DNA of 38,147 bases from Novosphingobium naphthalenivorans NBRC 102051 (GTDB taxonomy: Bacteria > Pseudomonadota > Alphaproteobacteria > Sphingomonadales > Sphingomonadaceae). The notes below the pieces were generated by a model. The model was not told where the DNA came from and did not search any database. It worked only from the letters and a program-made list of their open reading frames with translations. Position 1 is the first letter of the stretch; each line of letters begins with the position of its first letter. The stretch spans positions 1 through 38,147 of the forward strand of contig NZ_BCTX01000051.1 in the NCBI RefSeq assembly GCF_001590985.1, read 5' to 3'. Of the stretch, positions 1-7,621 are shown one piece after another. The position numbers and the translations under genes are program-made.

Positions 1-24
1 GGCGGATCGCATGCGCGATCCGCC
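1..24 (-). terminator. Hairpin downstream of the first TonB receptor gene
   Basis: A perfect inverted repeat with 10-bp arms (1-10 and 15-24) and a four-base ATGC loop. It lies 21 bases past the stop codon of the leftward TonB receptor gene, the usual place for an intrinsic terminator. Any T-tract would fall beyond the window edge and cannot be seen, so terminator function is inferred from position and stem strength only. Confidence 0.5.
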
Positions 25-45
25 GATCCTGCCATAAGCCTCAGA

Positions 46-2418
46 TCAGAAATTAACGCGGGCCCGGATGCCGTAGGTACGCGGCGGCTGGACGGCAGAA
101 GTCAGATACTGTGGCACATAGGGGCTCTGCTCACCGCCACCGACATAGGCCAGCGTGTTGGTGATGTTGCGCACGAACGCGCCTATCGACCACTGCTCAT
201 TGGGTCCGTTATATGTGATCGAAGCCGATAGGATGCCGTACGCCTTGGCCAGCGAATTGGCCGTGTAGGTGTTCGACACGTAGCGCTTCGAGGCGAAGTT
301 AAGGTCGCCATCGAAGGTGAAGTTACCGCCATTGGCGAGGTGGAGAATCTGGCTGATTCCAACATTGCCCGACCATTTCGGCGCGCGGTTAAGCGGGTAG
401 CCCGAACAGTCGATCGACACAAACGGCCCCAGCGGACCTGCAGGCAGGTTCGACGGAGAAACCGGACAACCGACCGAACCCGGGGGCGAAAGAACTTCCG
501 CCTGTTCATATTGGAACGATTTGTACTTGGCATTCAGATATTCGATGCTGCCGCGGATGGTGGTCGTCGACGTCGGCCGGATTATGGCATCGACGTTGAA
601 GCCATAAATGCGAGCGCTGCCGGCATTCTGGGTAGCTGCGGCAAGGTTGCCGAAGCCGTCGATTATGACCTGAGAAAGCTGGAGATCCTTGTAGTCCCAG
701 TAGAAGCCCTCGACGTTAAACTGGATCGTGTTCGAGGCGAAGCGGTTGCGCAGCCCAACCGTGTAAGCGGTGATCTTCTCCGGTTCGAAGGCGAGCACAC
801 GCGAAGTGTTTTCCGGGTCGACAGCCTGGTTGAATCCGCCTGCCTTGAAGCCGGTAGCCACGTTCGCGAAGAACATGCTCTGGGGTGCGATGTCATACTC
901 CATTCCCGCGCGCCACGTCGCTCGCTTGAAAGTCTTGGCGCTGTTGAACGAGCCCGGCGGGAGGACGCTGCATTCAGTCCCTGCGGGGAAGCCGAGATCC
1001 GGAAGGCAGGGCGGGTTGCCAGTGACCGTAGGAGAGACTGCGACGTAACGAAGGTCACTCGCCTCGCGCTTATCGGACGTGTAGCGACCGCCGACGGTCA
1101 AGCGTAGGGCGTCGGACAGGCTGTATGTTGCCTCACCGAAGATCGCACCCGCCTTCGTGTTGAGCTTGGAACCGATCCGGATACGCTGGATGAGTCCGGC
1201 GTCGACGAAGAAATCGCTACTTTGGTCTTCCTTGAGACCGAACACGCCTACGACCCACTTGAGTTTGTCGCCACTGTTTCCGAGGCGCGCCTCGAGCGAA
1301 TAATAGTCCGAACGATCACCATCGGTGCCATTTCCGCCAGAGGTGTAGAAATAGGTTAAGCCGAGCCCGAACTTCGCATGCGTCCAGCGATAGGCTGGGA
1401 TGATCGTCAGCGTCGCCCCGCCGAAGTCGTAATCAATCTGTCCGTCGATCGCAAAGCTGTCCACGTCCTGCTTCGGGTCAAACGTGTCCTGTCGGGCTAG
1501 GATCGAACTTGGCGGCGAAGTGCCGCCCGATGCCGCGAAGTTCGCGTCTGCGAGACCTATGAAATAATCGCTCGAGGCTTTCGAAATCGTTCCCAAGAAC
1601 TTCGATTCTCCGGGAATTGTCGGAACGACGGCAAGGCCGGCTCCGTTGCCGCCGAGATGGAGGTAGGATGCGCGCAGATTCGCAGACAACGCGCCGCTCT
1701 CGAAATAGGTCTGGAAGCGGACTGACTGGTGCTTGTCGTCGTCCCGGCCGTCGGTGAGATAGCCATCTCGGTCGCCGATTTGGCCAGAGAGGCGAACGGC
1801 GAGGTTCGACCCAATCGGCAGGTTGATGGCCGCTTCCCCCTGAAGCGCGTTGTAATTGCCGTACTGGCCCGACACATAGCCCGAGGTTACCCCAAGCTTG
1901 GGTCGTGCTGCAATCAGGTTGATGACGCCGCCCGTAGCGTTACGACCGTACAAGGTTCCTTGCGGTCCTTTGAGAACTTCGACCCGCTCGAGATCGAAGA
2001 AGTTGCCCGCGATGGCCTGCGGTCGCGTTATGGGAACTCCGTTAAGATTGGTCACGACCGCGGGGTTCGCAGCGATCGTCACACCGAAGTCGCCAACGCC
2101 GCGGACGTAGATCTGATTGAAGCCGCCGGCGCTTGCCTGAATACCGGTCGCGACCTTGGTGAGGTCACTTGCCGAAAGCACGCCACGCTGCTGGATCGTG
2201 TCGCCGCTGAGCACTTCGATTGCCAGCGCCGTCTTCTGCACCGACTCCTGACGCCTCTGGGCGGTGACAACAATATCGCTGATGCCAGACGACTGGGATC
2301 CCGTGGCCGTCTGAGCGGCTTGCGCCTCGCCTTCCGCACTGTTTTGGGCGAAAGCAGGCACGGCGATCAGCGCAACGCCTGCGATTAATGTCGCTCGAAA
2401 ATATGTACTTGCAGTCAC
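46..2418 (-). CDS. TonB-dependent outer-membrane receptor
   Basis: A complete receptor of about 790 residues that would import an unknown ligand across the outer membrane using TonB energy. It has a signal peptide ending near AVPAFAQ, a TonB box (DIVVTAQRR), a plug domain with the family motif VEVLKGPQGTLYGRNATGG, and a 22-strand-type barrel ending in the aromatic terminus RVNF. No ATG is available. The frame opens at GTG 2433, but a second GTG at 2418 is preceded by GAGGAG with a 7-base spacer, so 2418 is preferred. The sequence resembles the large sphingomonad family of receptors found near catabolic genes, but no enzyme gene lies beside it to indicate a substrate. It stands alone, with a hairpin after the stop and a long AT-rich leader upstream. 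Confidence 0.93.
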   Translation of the reverse strand: MTASTYFRATLIAGVALIAVPAFAQNSAEGEAQAAQTATGSQSSGISDIVVTAQRRQESVQKTALAIEVLSGDTIQQRGVLSASDLTKVATGIQASAGGFNQIYVRGVGDFGVTIAANPAVVTNLNGVPITRPQAIAGNFFDLERVEVLKGPQGTLYGRNATGGVINLIAARPKLGVTSGYVSGQYGNYNALQGEAAINLPIGSNLAVRLSGQIGDRDGYLTDGRDDDKHQSVRFQTYFESGALSANLRASYLHLGGNGAGLAVVPTIPGESKFLGTISKASSDYFIGLADANFAASGGTSPPSSILARQDTFDPKQDVDSFAIDGQIDYDFGGATLTIIPAYRWTHAKFGLGLTYFYTSGGNGTDGDRSDYYSLEARLGNSGDKLKWVVGVFGLKEDQSSDFFVDAGLIQRIRIGSKLNTKAGAIFGEATYSLSDALRLTVGGRYTSDKREASDLRYVAVSPTVTGNPPCLPDLGFPAGTECSVLPPGSFNSAKTFKRATWRAGMEYDIAPQSMFFANVATGFKAGGFNQAVDPENTSRVLAFEPEKITAYTVGLRNRFASNTIQFNVEGFYWDYKDLQLSQVIIDGFGNLAAATQNAGSARIYGFNVDAIIRPTSTTTIRGSIEYLNAKYKSFQYEQAEVLSPPGSVGCPVSPSNLPAGPLGPFVSIDCSGYPLNRAPKWSGNVGISQILHLANGGNFTFDGDLNFASKRYVSNTYTANSLAKAYGILSASITYNGPNEQWSIGAFVRNITNTLAYVGGGEQSPYVPQYLTSAVQPPRTYGIRARVNF

Positions 2419-3014
2419 TATAATGCTCCTCACCCGTCCCTGAAATTATACAAATTTCATTACCCGCAACGCGGGGCGTGGCTTTCTTGGTCGATTGGCG
2501 CGCGTTTCGTGCTCCATTCCGTCCCAATCGCCATCTTTCCACGTGACCGGGTCATGTCGGCTTCCCGACTGACGAGTAATCCATTGATGGCTAGAAGAAC
2601 CACTCATCGGCAAACCGCCTCTCGATCACTTGCACATGCAAGCACTCTGGTGCGATTTCGTCAAGATATTTTGTACCTAAAATATGAAGGCGTGCTGGAC
2701 GCGTCTCCTAAGGGACACGATCCGCATTCTCCAAATCATTGAATCGATTGGGTGGCGCTGGAAGGTCGACCGACGAGCGTGATTGCAATCATTTATAACA
2801 TAATGAAATAACACATTAAATATTGATATCTCCAAGAGGTGACCCAACGACGCCCACCCGCGAGATCCTAGATTAGCGCCTTTGTTCAGCGTCCGAGTTG
2901 CGCGATGAGCCGTGTCGCGTAGGGCAGTCTACAGCTTAAAATGTTTCACCTTAAAACATTATGGCTCGCGTATCTGGAGGTTTTTGAGGCACCCCCGGAA
3001 TTCGCAGGAAAGTT
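2419..3014. other. Intergenic region upstream of the TonB receptor
   Basis: About 600 bases with no convincing gene. Next to the receptor start lies a 17-bp near-perfect palindrome (2541-2557). An AT-rich tract covers about 2785-2835. A 7-bp inverted repeat (AATGTTT at 2940-2946, AAACATT at 2954-2960) lies just before the transposase remnant. The AT-rich tract is the likeliest place for a promoter, but no confident -35/-10 pair was found. Confidence 0.5.
2541..2557. promoter_or_regulatory. Palindromic operator candidate
   Basis: The core TGACCGGGTCA (2544-2554) is a perfect palindrome around a central G. Two more outer pairs match and one does not. It lies about 125 bp upstream of the receptor start. 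The symmetry suits a dimeric repressor or activator, but the regulator is not identified. Confidence 0.3.
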
Positions 3015-3390
3015 CACATGGTGGTGGAGGCGGCGCTGACCGATCTTTCGGAACGGCAGTTGATGGGGCAGATGGATTATAATCTGCTGTTTCGGTGGTT
3101 CGTGGGTCTGGAGATGGATGCTTGGGTGTGGGATGCCTAGACCTTCTCAAAAAATCGGATCGCCTGCTCGAAACCGAGGTAGCGCGAGAGTTTTTGATCA
3201 CCCTGACCAGTCTTGGCCAGGTGCGGCTACTGCTGTCATCGGATCATTTCTCGTTCGATGGCACAATGATCGATGCCTGGGCATCGATGAAGAGCTTCCG
3301 GCCCCGCGATGGCTCAGACGATCCGCCCGGGGCCGGGCCGCAACGGCGAGCGCATTTTTCGCGGCCGGTCCAGCATCGCCACCAGCGCCT
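3015..3390 (+). pseudogene. Degenerate IS5-family transposase fragment
   Basis: Remnant of an insertion-sequence transposase. From 3018 the frame reads LSERQLMGQMDYNLLFRWFVGL, matching the conserved N-terminal part of IS5-group transposases, and stops at TAG 3138. The match continues in another frame with DRLLETEVAREFL, DHFSFDGTMIDAWASMKSFR and, after a further shift near 3340, GRNGER-like residues. A stretch expected between LSER and RQLM is missing, as if an internal deletion joined the two halves. The C-terminal catalytic part is absent, and no terminal inverted repeats or target duplication were recognised. It cannot encode a working transposase. Confidence 0.8.
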
Positions 3391-3665
3391 CATAATCGAT
3401 CGCCGCCATCACCAGCCTCCTCCGACCAAGACCTCATACTCGGCGAGTGGCCGAAACATGTATGGCTGTGGCAGCGGCAGTGACATCGCCGCACGGAAGG
3501 AGCCCAGACCCGCCTGGTCGACCACCTGCAGCCGCCGCCCGTCTCACAGACGGAATGATCGGCCGCGATCTCGCCAGTGGGCACACGATAGACGGCAAAT
3601 TCCGAGGGCGTCAGATCGGCGATTCCTATGGTAAGCGCCCAAGGTCGGAATGAGGCCGCGCCGGG
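3391..3665. other. Unassigned region between transposase remnant and nucleotidyltransferase gene
   Basis: About 275 bases without a recognisable intact gene. On the minus strand a short frame begins at the ATG whose complement is at about 3406-3408, behind a good GGAGGAGG, and reads MAAIDYEALVAMDRPRK before running into the transposase remnant. Another minus-strand frame ends just before it with YMFRPLAEYEVLVGGGW. These may be debris of two adjacent genes cut by the insertion element. No family was recognised. Confidence 0.3.
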
Positions 3666-4307
3666 CTATCGAGTATAGGTTATTAAGCGCTCGCTCTCAC
3701 GACCTTCCTCCTCGGAAGGAACCTCGGTCAGCAACCGATGGCGGATGAACCCTTCGGCCCGCCCCAGATCCCCAGGCGTGTCGATATCGATCAGCTCATA
3801 GGCCGGCACCTTCATGAGATGACAACCCGGCGATGACCGCAGCAGTGTCTTGGCTCCACGCCCATCGGGCAAGTCCTGCAATGCGTCGAACCACTTTGAC
3901 ATGAAACAGGCTGGTACGCCGGGCCTGCCATCGGGATATCGCGTGGCGGCCATGCCATGCATCATTCCTTGCCCCAGCACCGCAGCCAACGTGGCAGAAG
4001 AGACGAGCGGCATGTCCGCAAGATGAATGAGCAGTCCCTCCATCCCCTGGATGCGGGCATAGTTTACGGCATGCATTAGTGAGGTATTCGGTCCCCGAGT
4101 CCAATCCGGGTTGGCAACAACCGCGATCCGCTGTTCGATCCCCTGCAGGAAGGCGGGCAACGGCCCGTCTGGCACAATGACCACAACCGGTGCGATCGCT
4201 GTCGCCGCCTCTACCGCCCAGCGCCCGAGCGGTCTTCCGGCTAGGGGCGCATCAAGCTTCCCGCCACCATAACGCCGGGCTTCCCCGGCGGCAAGAAGCG
4301 CGATCAT
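3666..4307 (-). CDS. MobA/MocA-like nucleotidyltransferase
   Basis: A 213-residue protein of the MobA-like NTP-transferase superfamily. The family transfers CMP or GMP to molybdopterin, or handles similar small substrates. The N-terminus MIALLAAGEARRYGGGK fits the LAAGxSxRxGxxK nucleotide-binding signature, with Gly replacing the usual Ser/Met positions. LADMP (about 96-100) gives the metal-binding Asp, and IDIDTPGDL near residue 190 matches the second conserved acidic segment. The frame is open to ATG 4346, but ATG 4307 is preceded by GAGGAG and starts directly at the conserved strand, so it is preferred. The protein is closest in layout to MocA-type cytidylyltransferases, which serve molybdenum hydroxylases. 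No such hydroxylase is in the window, so the substrate is uncertain. Confidence 0.8.
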   Translation of the reverse strand: MIALLAAGEARRYGGGKLDAPLAGRPLGRWAVEAATAIAPVVVIVPDGPLPAFLQGIEQRIAVVANPDWTRGPNTSLMHAVNYARIQGMEGLLIHLADMPLVSSATLAAVLGQGMMHGMAATRYPDGRPGVPACFMSKWFDALQDLPDGRGAKTLLRSSPGCHLMKVPAYELIDIDTPGDLGRAEGFIRHRLLTEVPSEEEGRESERLITYTR

Positions 4308-4340
4308 GACATTCGTTCTCCTCAAATCCAAATGAGGGGA

Positions 4341-4352
4341 CAACATATGTTG
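4341..4352. promoter_or_regulatory. 12-bp perfect palindrome upstream of nucleotidyltransferase gene
   Basis: CAACATATGTTG is a perfect palindrome 34 bases upstream of the preferred start at 4307, in the expected promoter zone of the leftward gene. It contains the alternative upstream ATG, which argues that this ATG is not the true start. It may be an operator; the regulator is unknown. Confidence 0.3.
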
Positions 4353-4390
4353 ATTATATGACCTGAGGCGACGCTGTCAAAGTGGCCTGA

Positions 4391-5224
4391 AGGATATCGG
4401 GTGGCGCCGATGAATTCGGCACGCCGTCCGGCGGCGGCGCGGCGCGGATCTTCAGCTATCCGCTCAAGAACGCCGATGCCTTCAACGCACAGGGGCAACT
4501 GATCTGGGCGCCCGATGCCGATACGCGGGTCAATGCCAGCGTGTCGTCGCGCGCCCGATTCCCGACGATCTTCGAGCGGTTCAGCACCCAGTCCGGCACC
4601 GCGGCATCGAACCCAGGGCTCAATCCCGAGCGGGCGATCAACTACGAGCTGGGCGCCAGCCATCAGTTCGGCGCGGTCCGATTCGAGGGTGCGCTGTTCT
4701 ACAGCGACGTCAAGGACGCGATCGTATCCGTCCGCCCGGCAGGCTTCCCGGCCAACACTACCCAGCGGCAGAACCTCGGCAACGGCAAATACTACGGCGG
4801 CGAACTGTCGGTGACGGCTAAGGTCAGCCCGGCGTTCGAGTTCGGCGCCAACTACACTTACATCCATCGTGATTTCGACATCACCGGTGCCGCCGCTGGC
4901 ACCACTGTCCCAGTCTTCGCGCTGACCGGCGTGCCGACCCACAAGGCGTTCGTCTTTGCGAGTTGGAAGCCGCTCCCCGGCCTGACCGTTCAGCCCAACG
5001 TCGATATCGCTTCGAACCGGATGACGTCGACCACTGCCTCCACCCCAGTCTACTACGAGACCGGAAGCTGCGTAGTCGCCAACGTCAAGATCGACTACGC
5101 GGTCACTCCAAACATCGAACTGGGTGTTGGCGCTCGCAACCTTTTCGACGACAACTACGTCCTCACCGATGGCTTCCCCGAGCCAGGGCGCAGCTTCTTT
5201 GTCAGCGCGCGGGCGAAGTTCTGA
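4391..5224 (+). pseudogene. C-terminal fragment of a TonB-dependent receptor
   Basis: An open frame from 4391 (after a TGA at 4388) encodes about 277 residues of the C-terminal barrel of a TonB receptor. Repeated amphipathic strands (YELGASHQFGAVRFEGALFY, ELGVGARNLFDDNY) lead to the outer-membrane terminus FFVSARAKF. The signal peptide, TonB box, plug and two thirds of the barrel are missing, and the homology begins abruptly. No start with a ribosome-binding site fits the first part; GTG 4541 is internal to a strand. It is therefore a truncated relic. Its neighbours, a MobA-like transferase and a DUF2478 protein, hint that the intact receptor belonged to a molybdenum-related locus, but this is inference. 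Confidence 0.85.
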
Positions 5225-5280
5225 GCGCCATGCAATTCCGGCATCCTTGATTGACGGCCAAAGGAAGGCAAAATGCAGCC

Positions 5281-5823
5281 ATGAGCGCTCCAGTTTGCCC
5301 AATCGCCGTCATTCAGGATGCTGATGCGCCAGAAATCCAGCGCTGCTTCGCCGATTTAGTTCGCCACATAGCCAGCATACGAATTGCCGGTGTCATCGAA
5401 GTCTTCGACAGTCTGGGTGCTGACGGTGCATGCAAACGGAGTTTTCTGCGCTCATTCGCTGATGAGCAGGTGTTTTCTCTGTTTCAGGAACTCGGCCAAG
5501 CGGCTGACGCCTGTGCACTGCTTCCCGAGGGGCTTATTTCAGCAGCCCACGCGGTCTGCCGGGATATTTCTCGGGGTTGCGATCTGTTGATCCTGAGCAA
5601 GTTCGGGAAGCTCGAGGCTGAGAACGGATCGGGTCTCGTGCCGGCATTCGTTGCAGCACTGGAGGCTGGCGTGCCAATTCTCACATCGGTTTCGCCACGT
5701 TACCGGCCGGCGTGGGAGACCTTCGCGACGCCGCTATTCTCCACGCCGGGGTGCTCGGACGACGTGCTGGATAGCCGGTGGGCAAGATTGCAGAAACAAA
5801 AGTCATCCGAACCGATCATGTAG
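5281..5823 (+). CDS. DUF2478 family protein
   Basis: A 180-residue protein that looks like the DUF2478 family, a group of predicted NTPase-like proteins often encoded near molybdate transport or molybdoenzyme genes. Visible matches are the N-terminal strand PIAVIQDAD, the central DLLILSKFGKLEAENGSGLV, which resembles the family's conserved KFGxxExxGxGL segment, and ALEAGVPILTSVSP near the C-terminus. No standard Walker A loop is present. ATG 5281 has AAGGAAGG about 12 bases upstream; an upstream TTG (5251) is in frame but less likely. The last eight bases overlap the 3' end of the convergent integrase gene. The C-terminus may therefore have been altered by the element's insertion history. Confidence 0.65.
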   Translation: MSAPVCPIAVIQDADAPEIQRCFADLVRHIASIRIAGVIEVFDSLGADGACKRSFLRSFADEQVFSLFQELGQAADACALLPEGLISAAHAVCRDISRGCDLLILSKFGKLEAENGSGLVPAFVAALEAGVPILTSVSPRYRPAWETFATPLFSTPGCSDDVLDSRWARLQKQKSSEPIM

Positions 5824-7075
5824 CTTCTCGCGCCTCCACGCGAACGGCTCCACGATGTAGTATGGCGGAAATTTCTTCTGATGTCCGCGCTACGGCCAAT
5901 CTCAGCGCCTCATCCACATGGATATAGCCTTGAGTTACCGTCTGTGCGGCATGCCCAAGCATGGCCGCAATTGTCAGTTCTGAAAAGCCCAGGTCACCGG
6001 CAACGCTGCCGAATGTATGTCGCAGCGTATGCGGGGTAGCGTTGGTGATTTTTGCGATGGCGCATAGGCGTGAGAAGCAATCCCGGGCCGTCGTGATCGG
6101 ACCGTCGGTGCCCGCAGATGGAAATACGTAGGGATTGCTGGCGACGGTGGGCTGCTCCTGGATCAATGAAATCGCTGGAGCGCCGATCGCTCTAAGCTGA
6201 GCGTCCCCTTTGGTGTCGGGGAAGGCGACATAGCCACCACCGGCATTCAGCCAGCCGCGATGCATCGCTTGCCCCTCCTGGCGCCGGAAGCCGGTCAGTA
6301 GCAAGAGTTTGATGATGGCGATCCCCACGGGGTTTTCACCATGACGCTCTGCCACCACCATGGCGGCACCCAGATCTTCAATCTCGGCCACACTCAAACG
6401 GCGCTTCTTCTTGTTGGATGCGAGTTTACGTGCGCCCTTGGTGGGGTGTTCCTTCAGCAGTCCCTTGTGCTTTGCATGGCCAAGTACGCTTTGCAGCGTG
6501 CTCACCACACGGGGAGCGACCCCGGCGCCGCCGGTGCTGACGCCGCCGCGACCACCCGTGCGCGGTTTCGCCGTTTTTCCATTTACCACGTCGGCCTGCA
6601 TCGCTTCGACGTCAGCCACTGTCAGATGGCGTGCTTTCCGCTGACCGACCAGCGGCTTGATGTGTGACTTGATCCGGCTCTCGTCCATGCTGAGAGTCGA
6701 GGCCTTGATAGGTCTGTTGCGCCGCCCCAGAATACGACCGGCTCGGGCCTCTTCCAGATACCAATCACACAACTCGGCAACGGTGACATCCTTGCGAGCC
6801 TGGACCACCGCCTCGGCGGGGTCGCCGCCGGCAGCAACTTCGCCCAGCTTGATCTTGGCCAAATCGCGCGCATGTTCGACAGTGAAAATGCCATACCGTC
6901 CGAGCTTGACCCGGCGAGAACGCTCATCGACGTTGCGATACTGGATAACGAAGGTTTTCGCTCCGGATGCCCCGACGCGGATTCCAAACCCCCGAGTTTC
7001 GGTGTCCCAATGGAAGGTTTGTCCCTTCGCGGGGATCGGCAGGGCGTCGATCGCTTTCTTGGTGAGTTTTGCCAT
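5816..7075 (-). CDS. Tyrosine-type site-specific integrase
   Basis: A 419-residue phage/island integrase. Residues 1-90 form the N-terminal arm-binding domain (DUF4102 type: KKAIDALP, DTETRGFGIRVGASGAKTF). About 95-210 is the SAM-like core-binding domain, and the C-terminal half is the catalytic domain. Catalytic residues are visible: R264 in TGFRRQE, H349xxR352 in HTLRHTFG, H375 in LGHA and the nucleophile Y384 in TQGYIHV. It appears full length and potentially active. The gene points away from the tRNA-Gly att fragment at 7267-7311, about 190 bp upstream of its start. The intervening DNA carries repeated heptamers suited to arm-type binding. It probably drove integration of the region to its left. 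Confidence 0.95.
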   Translation of the reverse strand: MAKLTKKAIDALPIPAKGQTFHWDTETRGFGIRVGASGAKTFVIQYRNVDERSRRVKLGRYGIFTVEHARDLAKIKLGEVAAGGDPAEAVVQARKDVTVAELCDWYLEEARAGRILGRRNRPIKASTLSMDESRIKSHIKPLVGQRKARHLTVADVEAMQADVVNGKTAKPRTGGRGGVSTGGAGVAPRVVSTLQSVLGHAKHKGLLKEHPTKGARKLASNKKKRRLSVAEIEDLGAAMVVAERHGENPVGIAIIKLLLLTGFRRQEGQAMHRGWLNAGGGYVAFPDTKGDAQLRAIGAPAISLIQEQPTVASNPYVFPSAGTDGPITTARDCFSRLCAIAKITNATPHTLRHTFGSVAGDLGFSELTIAAMLGHAAQTVTQGYIHVDEALRLAVARTSEEISAILHRGAVRVEAREAT

Positions 7076-7102
7076 GTCCGCTTCGATCCCGTGTGTGCCG
7101 CC

Positions 7103-7149
7103 TGCTTACGCGGATTGCTTCTAGAGCAAAAGTAAGCAATACGTAAGCA
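7103..7149. repeat. Heptamer repeats upstream of integrase (arm-type or operator sites)
   Basis: The heptamer GTAAGCA occurs at 7132-7138 and 7143-7149, exactly 11 bp apart, and inverted at 7103-7109. The arms TGCTTACG/CGTAAGCA (7103-7110, 7142-7149) enclose a second pair, ATTGCTT/AAGCAAT (7114-7120, 7134-7140). The block lies 28-74 bp upstream of the integrase start. It could bind the integrase N-terminal domain, an excisionase or a repressor. Confidence 0.5.
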
Positions 7150-7189
7150 GAAAATGGCGTTTGGACGGCGGAAATCGGATAGCGTGGCG

Positions 7190-7246
7190 AATTTATCTAC
7201 ACATAACTAATTATAAATACTATATTATCGTGTTATAGCGAGCTGC
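7190..7246. other. AT-rich stretch beside the attachment site
   Basis: A strongly AT-rich tract with runs such as TTATAAATACTATATTATC, unlike the GC-rich flanks. It lies between the integrase promoter repeats and the tRNA fragment. Such DNA is usual in attP arms, where bending proteins like IHF act, and it may also hold the integrase promoter. No exact IHF consensus was established. Confidence 0.4.
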
Positions 7247-7266
7247 GGCGTAACGAAATTTCAAAA

Positions 7267-7311
7267 TTGCCAAGGTTGGGGTCGAGGGTTCGAATCCCTT
7301 CGCCCGCTCCA
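7267..7311 (+). other. Attachment site: 3' half of tRNA-Gly(GCC)
   Basis: These 45 bases fold exactly as the 3' part of a tRNA. They give anticodon loop TTGCCAA with anticodon GCC (7269-7271), 3' anticodon stem GGTTG, a five-base variable loop, and a T arm with GAGGG, TTCGAAT and CCCTT. The acceptor strand CGCCCGC (7301-7307), discriminator T and encoded CCA follow. Anticodon GCC with U73 identifies tRNA-Gly. The 5' half is absent; upstream is AT-rich island DNA. This is a truncated copy left at an integration site, not a functional tRNA gene. The intact tRNA should lie at the other end of the element, outside the window. Confidence 0.88.
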
Positions 7312-7621
7312 GTTTTCCTACAGAAAATCATAAATGCAGCCGCACGATGCGGCGGTGTTTATGCGTGCGTCACGCCAAAACGGGGACGCGCGGAAAAAGC
7401 CGGGCCGAAGGTGCAGGTCCTTCGCCCCGCGGCATGGGAAACGCCTACCCGAATCCGAACGCGAGCGTCCTCCAAGAATCTGACGGGGCCGGTATTTGCG
7501 GTGCACGTTCGAGAGATGCCCGCCACGGCCATGCCAGATCGCAAAAAGCATCCTGCCAACTACACCAAATTAATATTCTCCTATATAAAGAGCGCTTGGG
7601 GGAAAATCGGACGACCATTCA
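7312..7621. other. Intergenic region between att site and GGDEF-EAL gene
   Basis: About 310 bases with no credible gene. It starts with a probable tRNA terminator hairpin (7339-7353). It ends with an AT-rich patch around 7566-7590 (TTAATATTCTCCTATATAAA) that may hold the promoter of the following signalling gene. Open frames here have no recognisable protein similarity. Confidence 0.5.
7339..7353 (+). terminator. Hairpin after the tRNA-Gly sequence
   Basis: GCCGCA-CGA-TGCGGC forms a perfect 6-bp stem with a 3-base loop 28 bases after the tRNA CCA, followed by GGTGTTT. It fits a terminator of the original tRNA-Gly gene, although the T-tract is weak. It would belong to the native chromosome side of the junction. 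Confidence 0.4.

Noticed and set aside
3447..3653. Small plus-strand gene after the transposase relic
   Set aside because: No ribosome-binding site or family match; likely noncoding debris.
7246..7311. A complete tRNA gene at the att site
   Set aside because: Only the 3' half is present; no matching 5' acceptor strand, D arm or 5' anticodon stem lies upstream.
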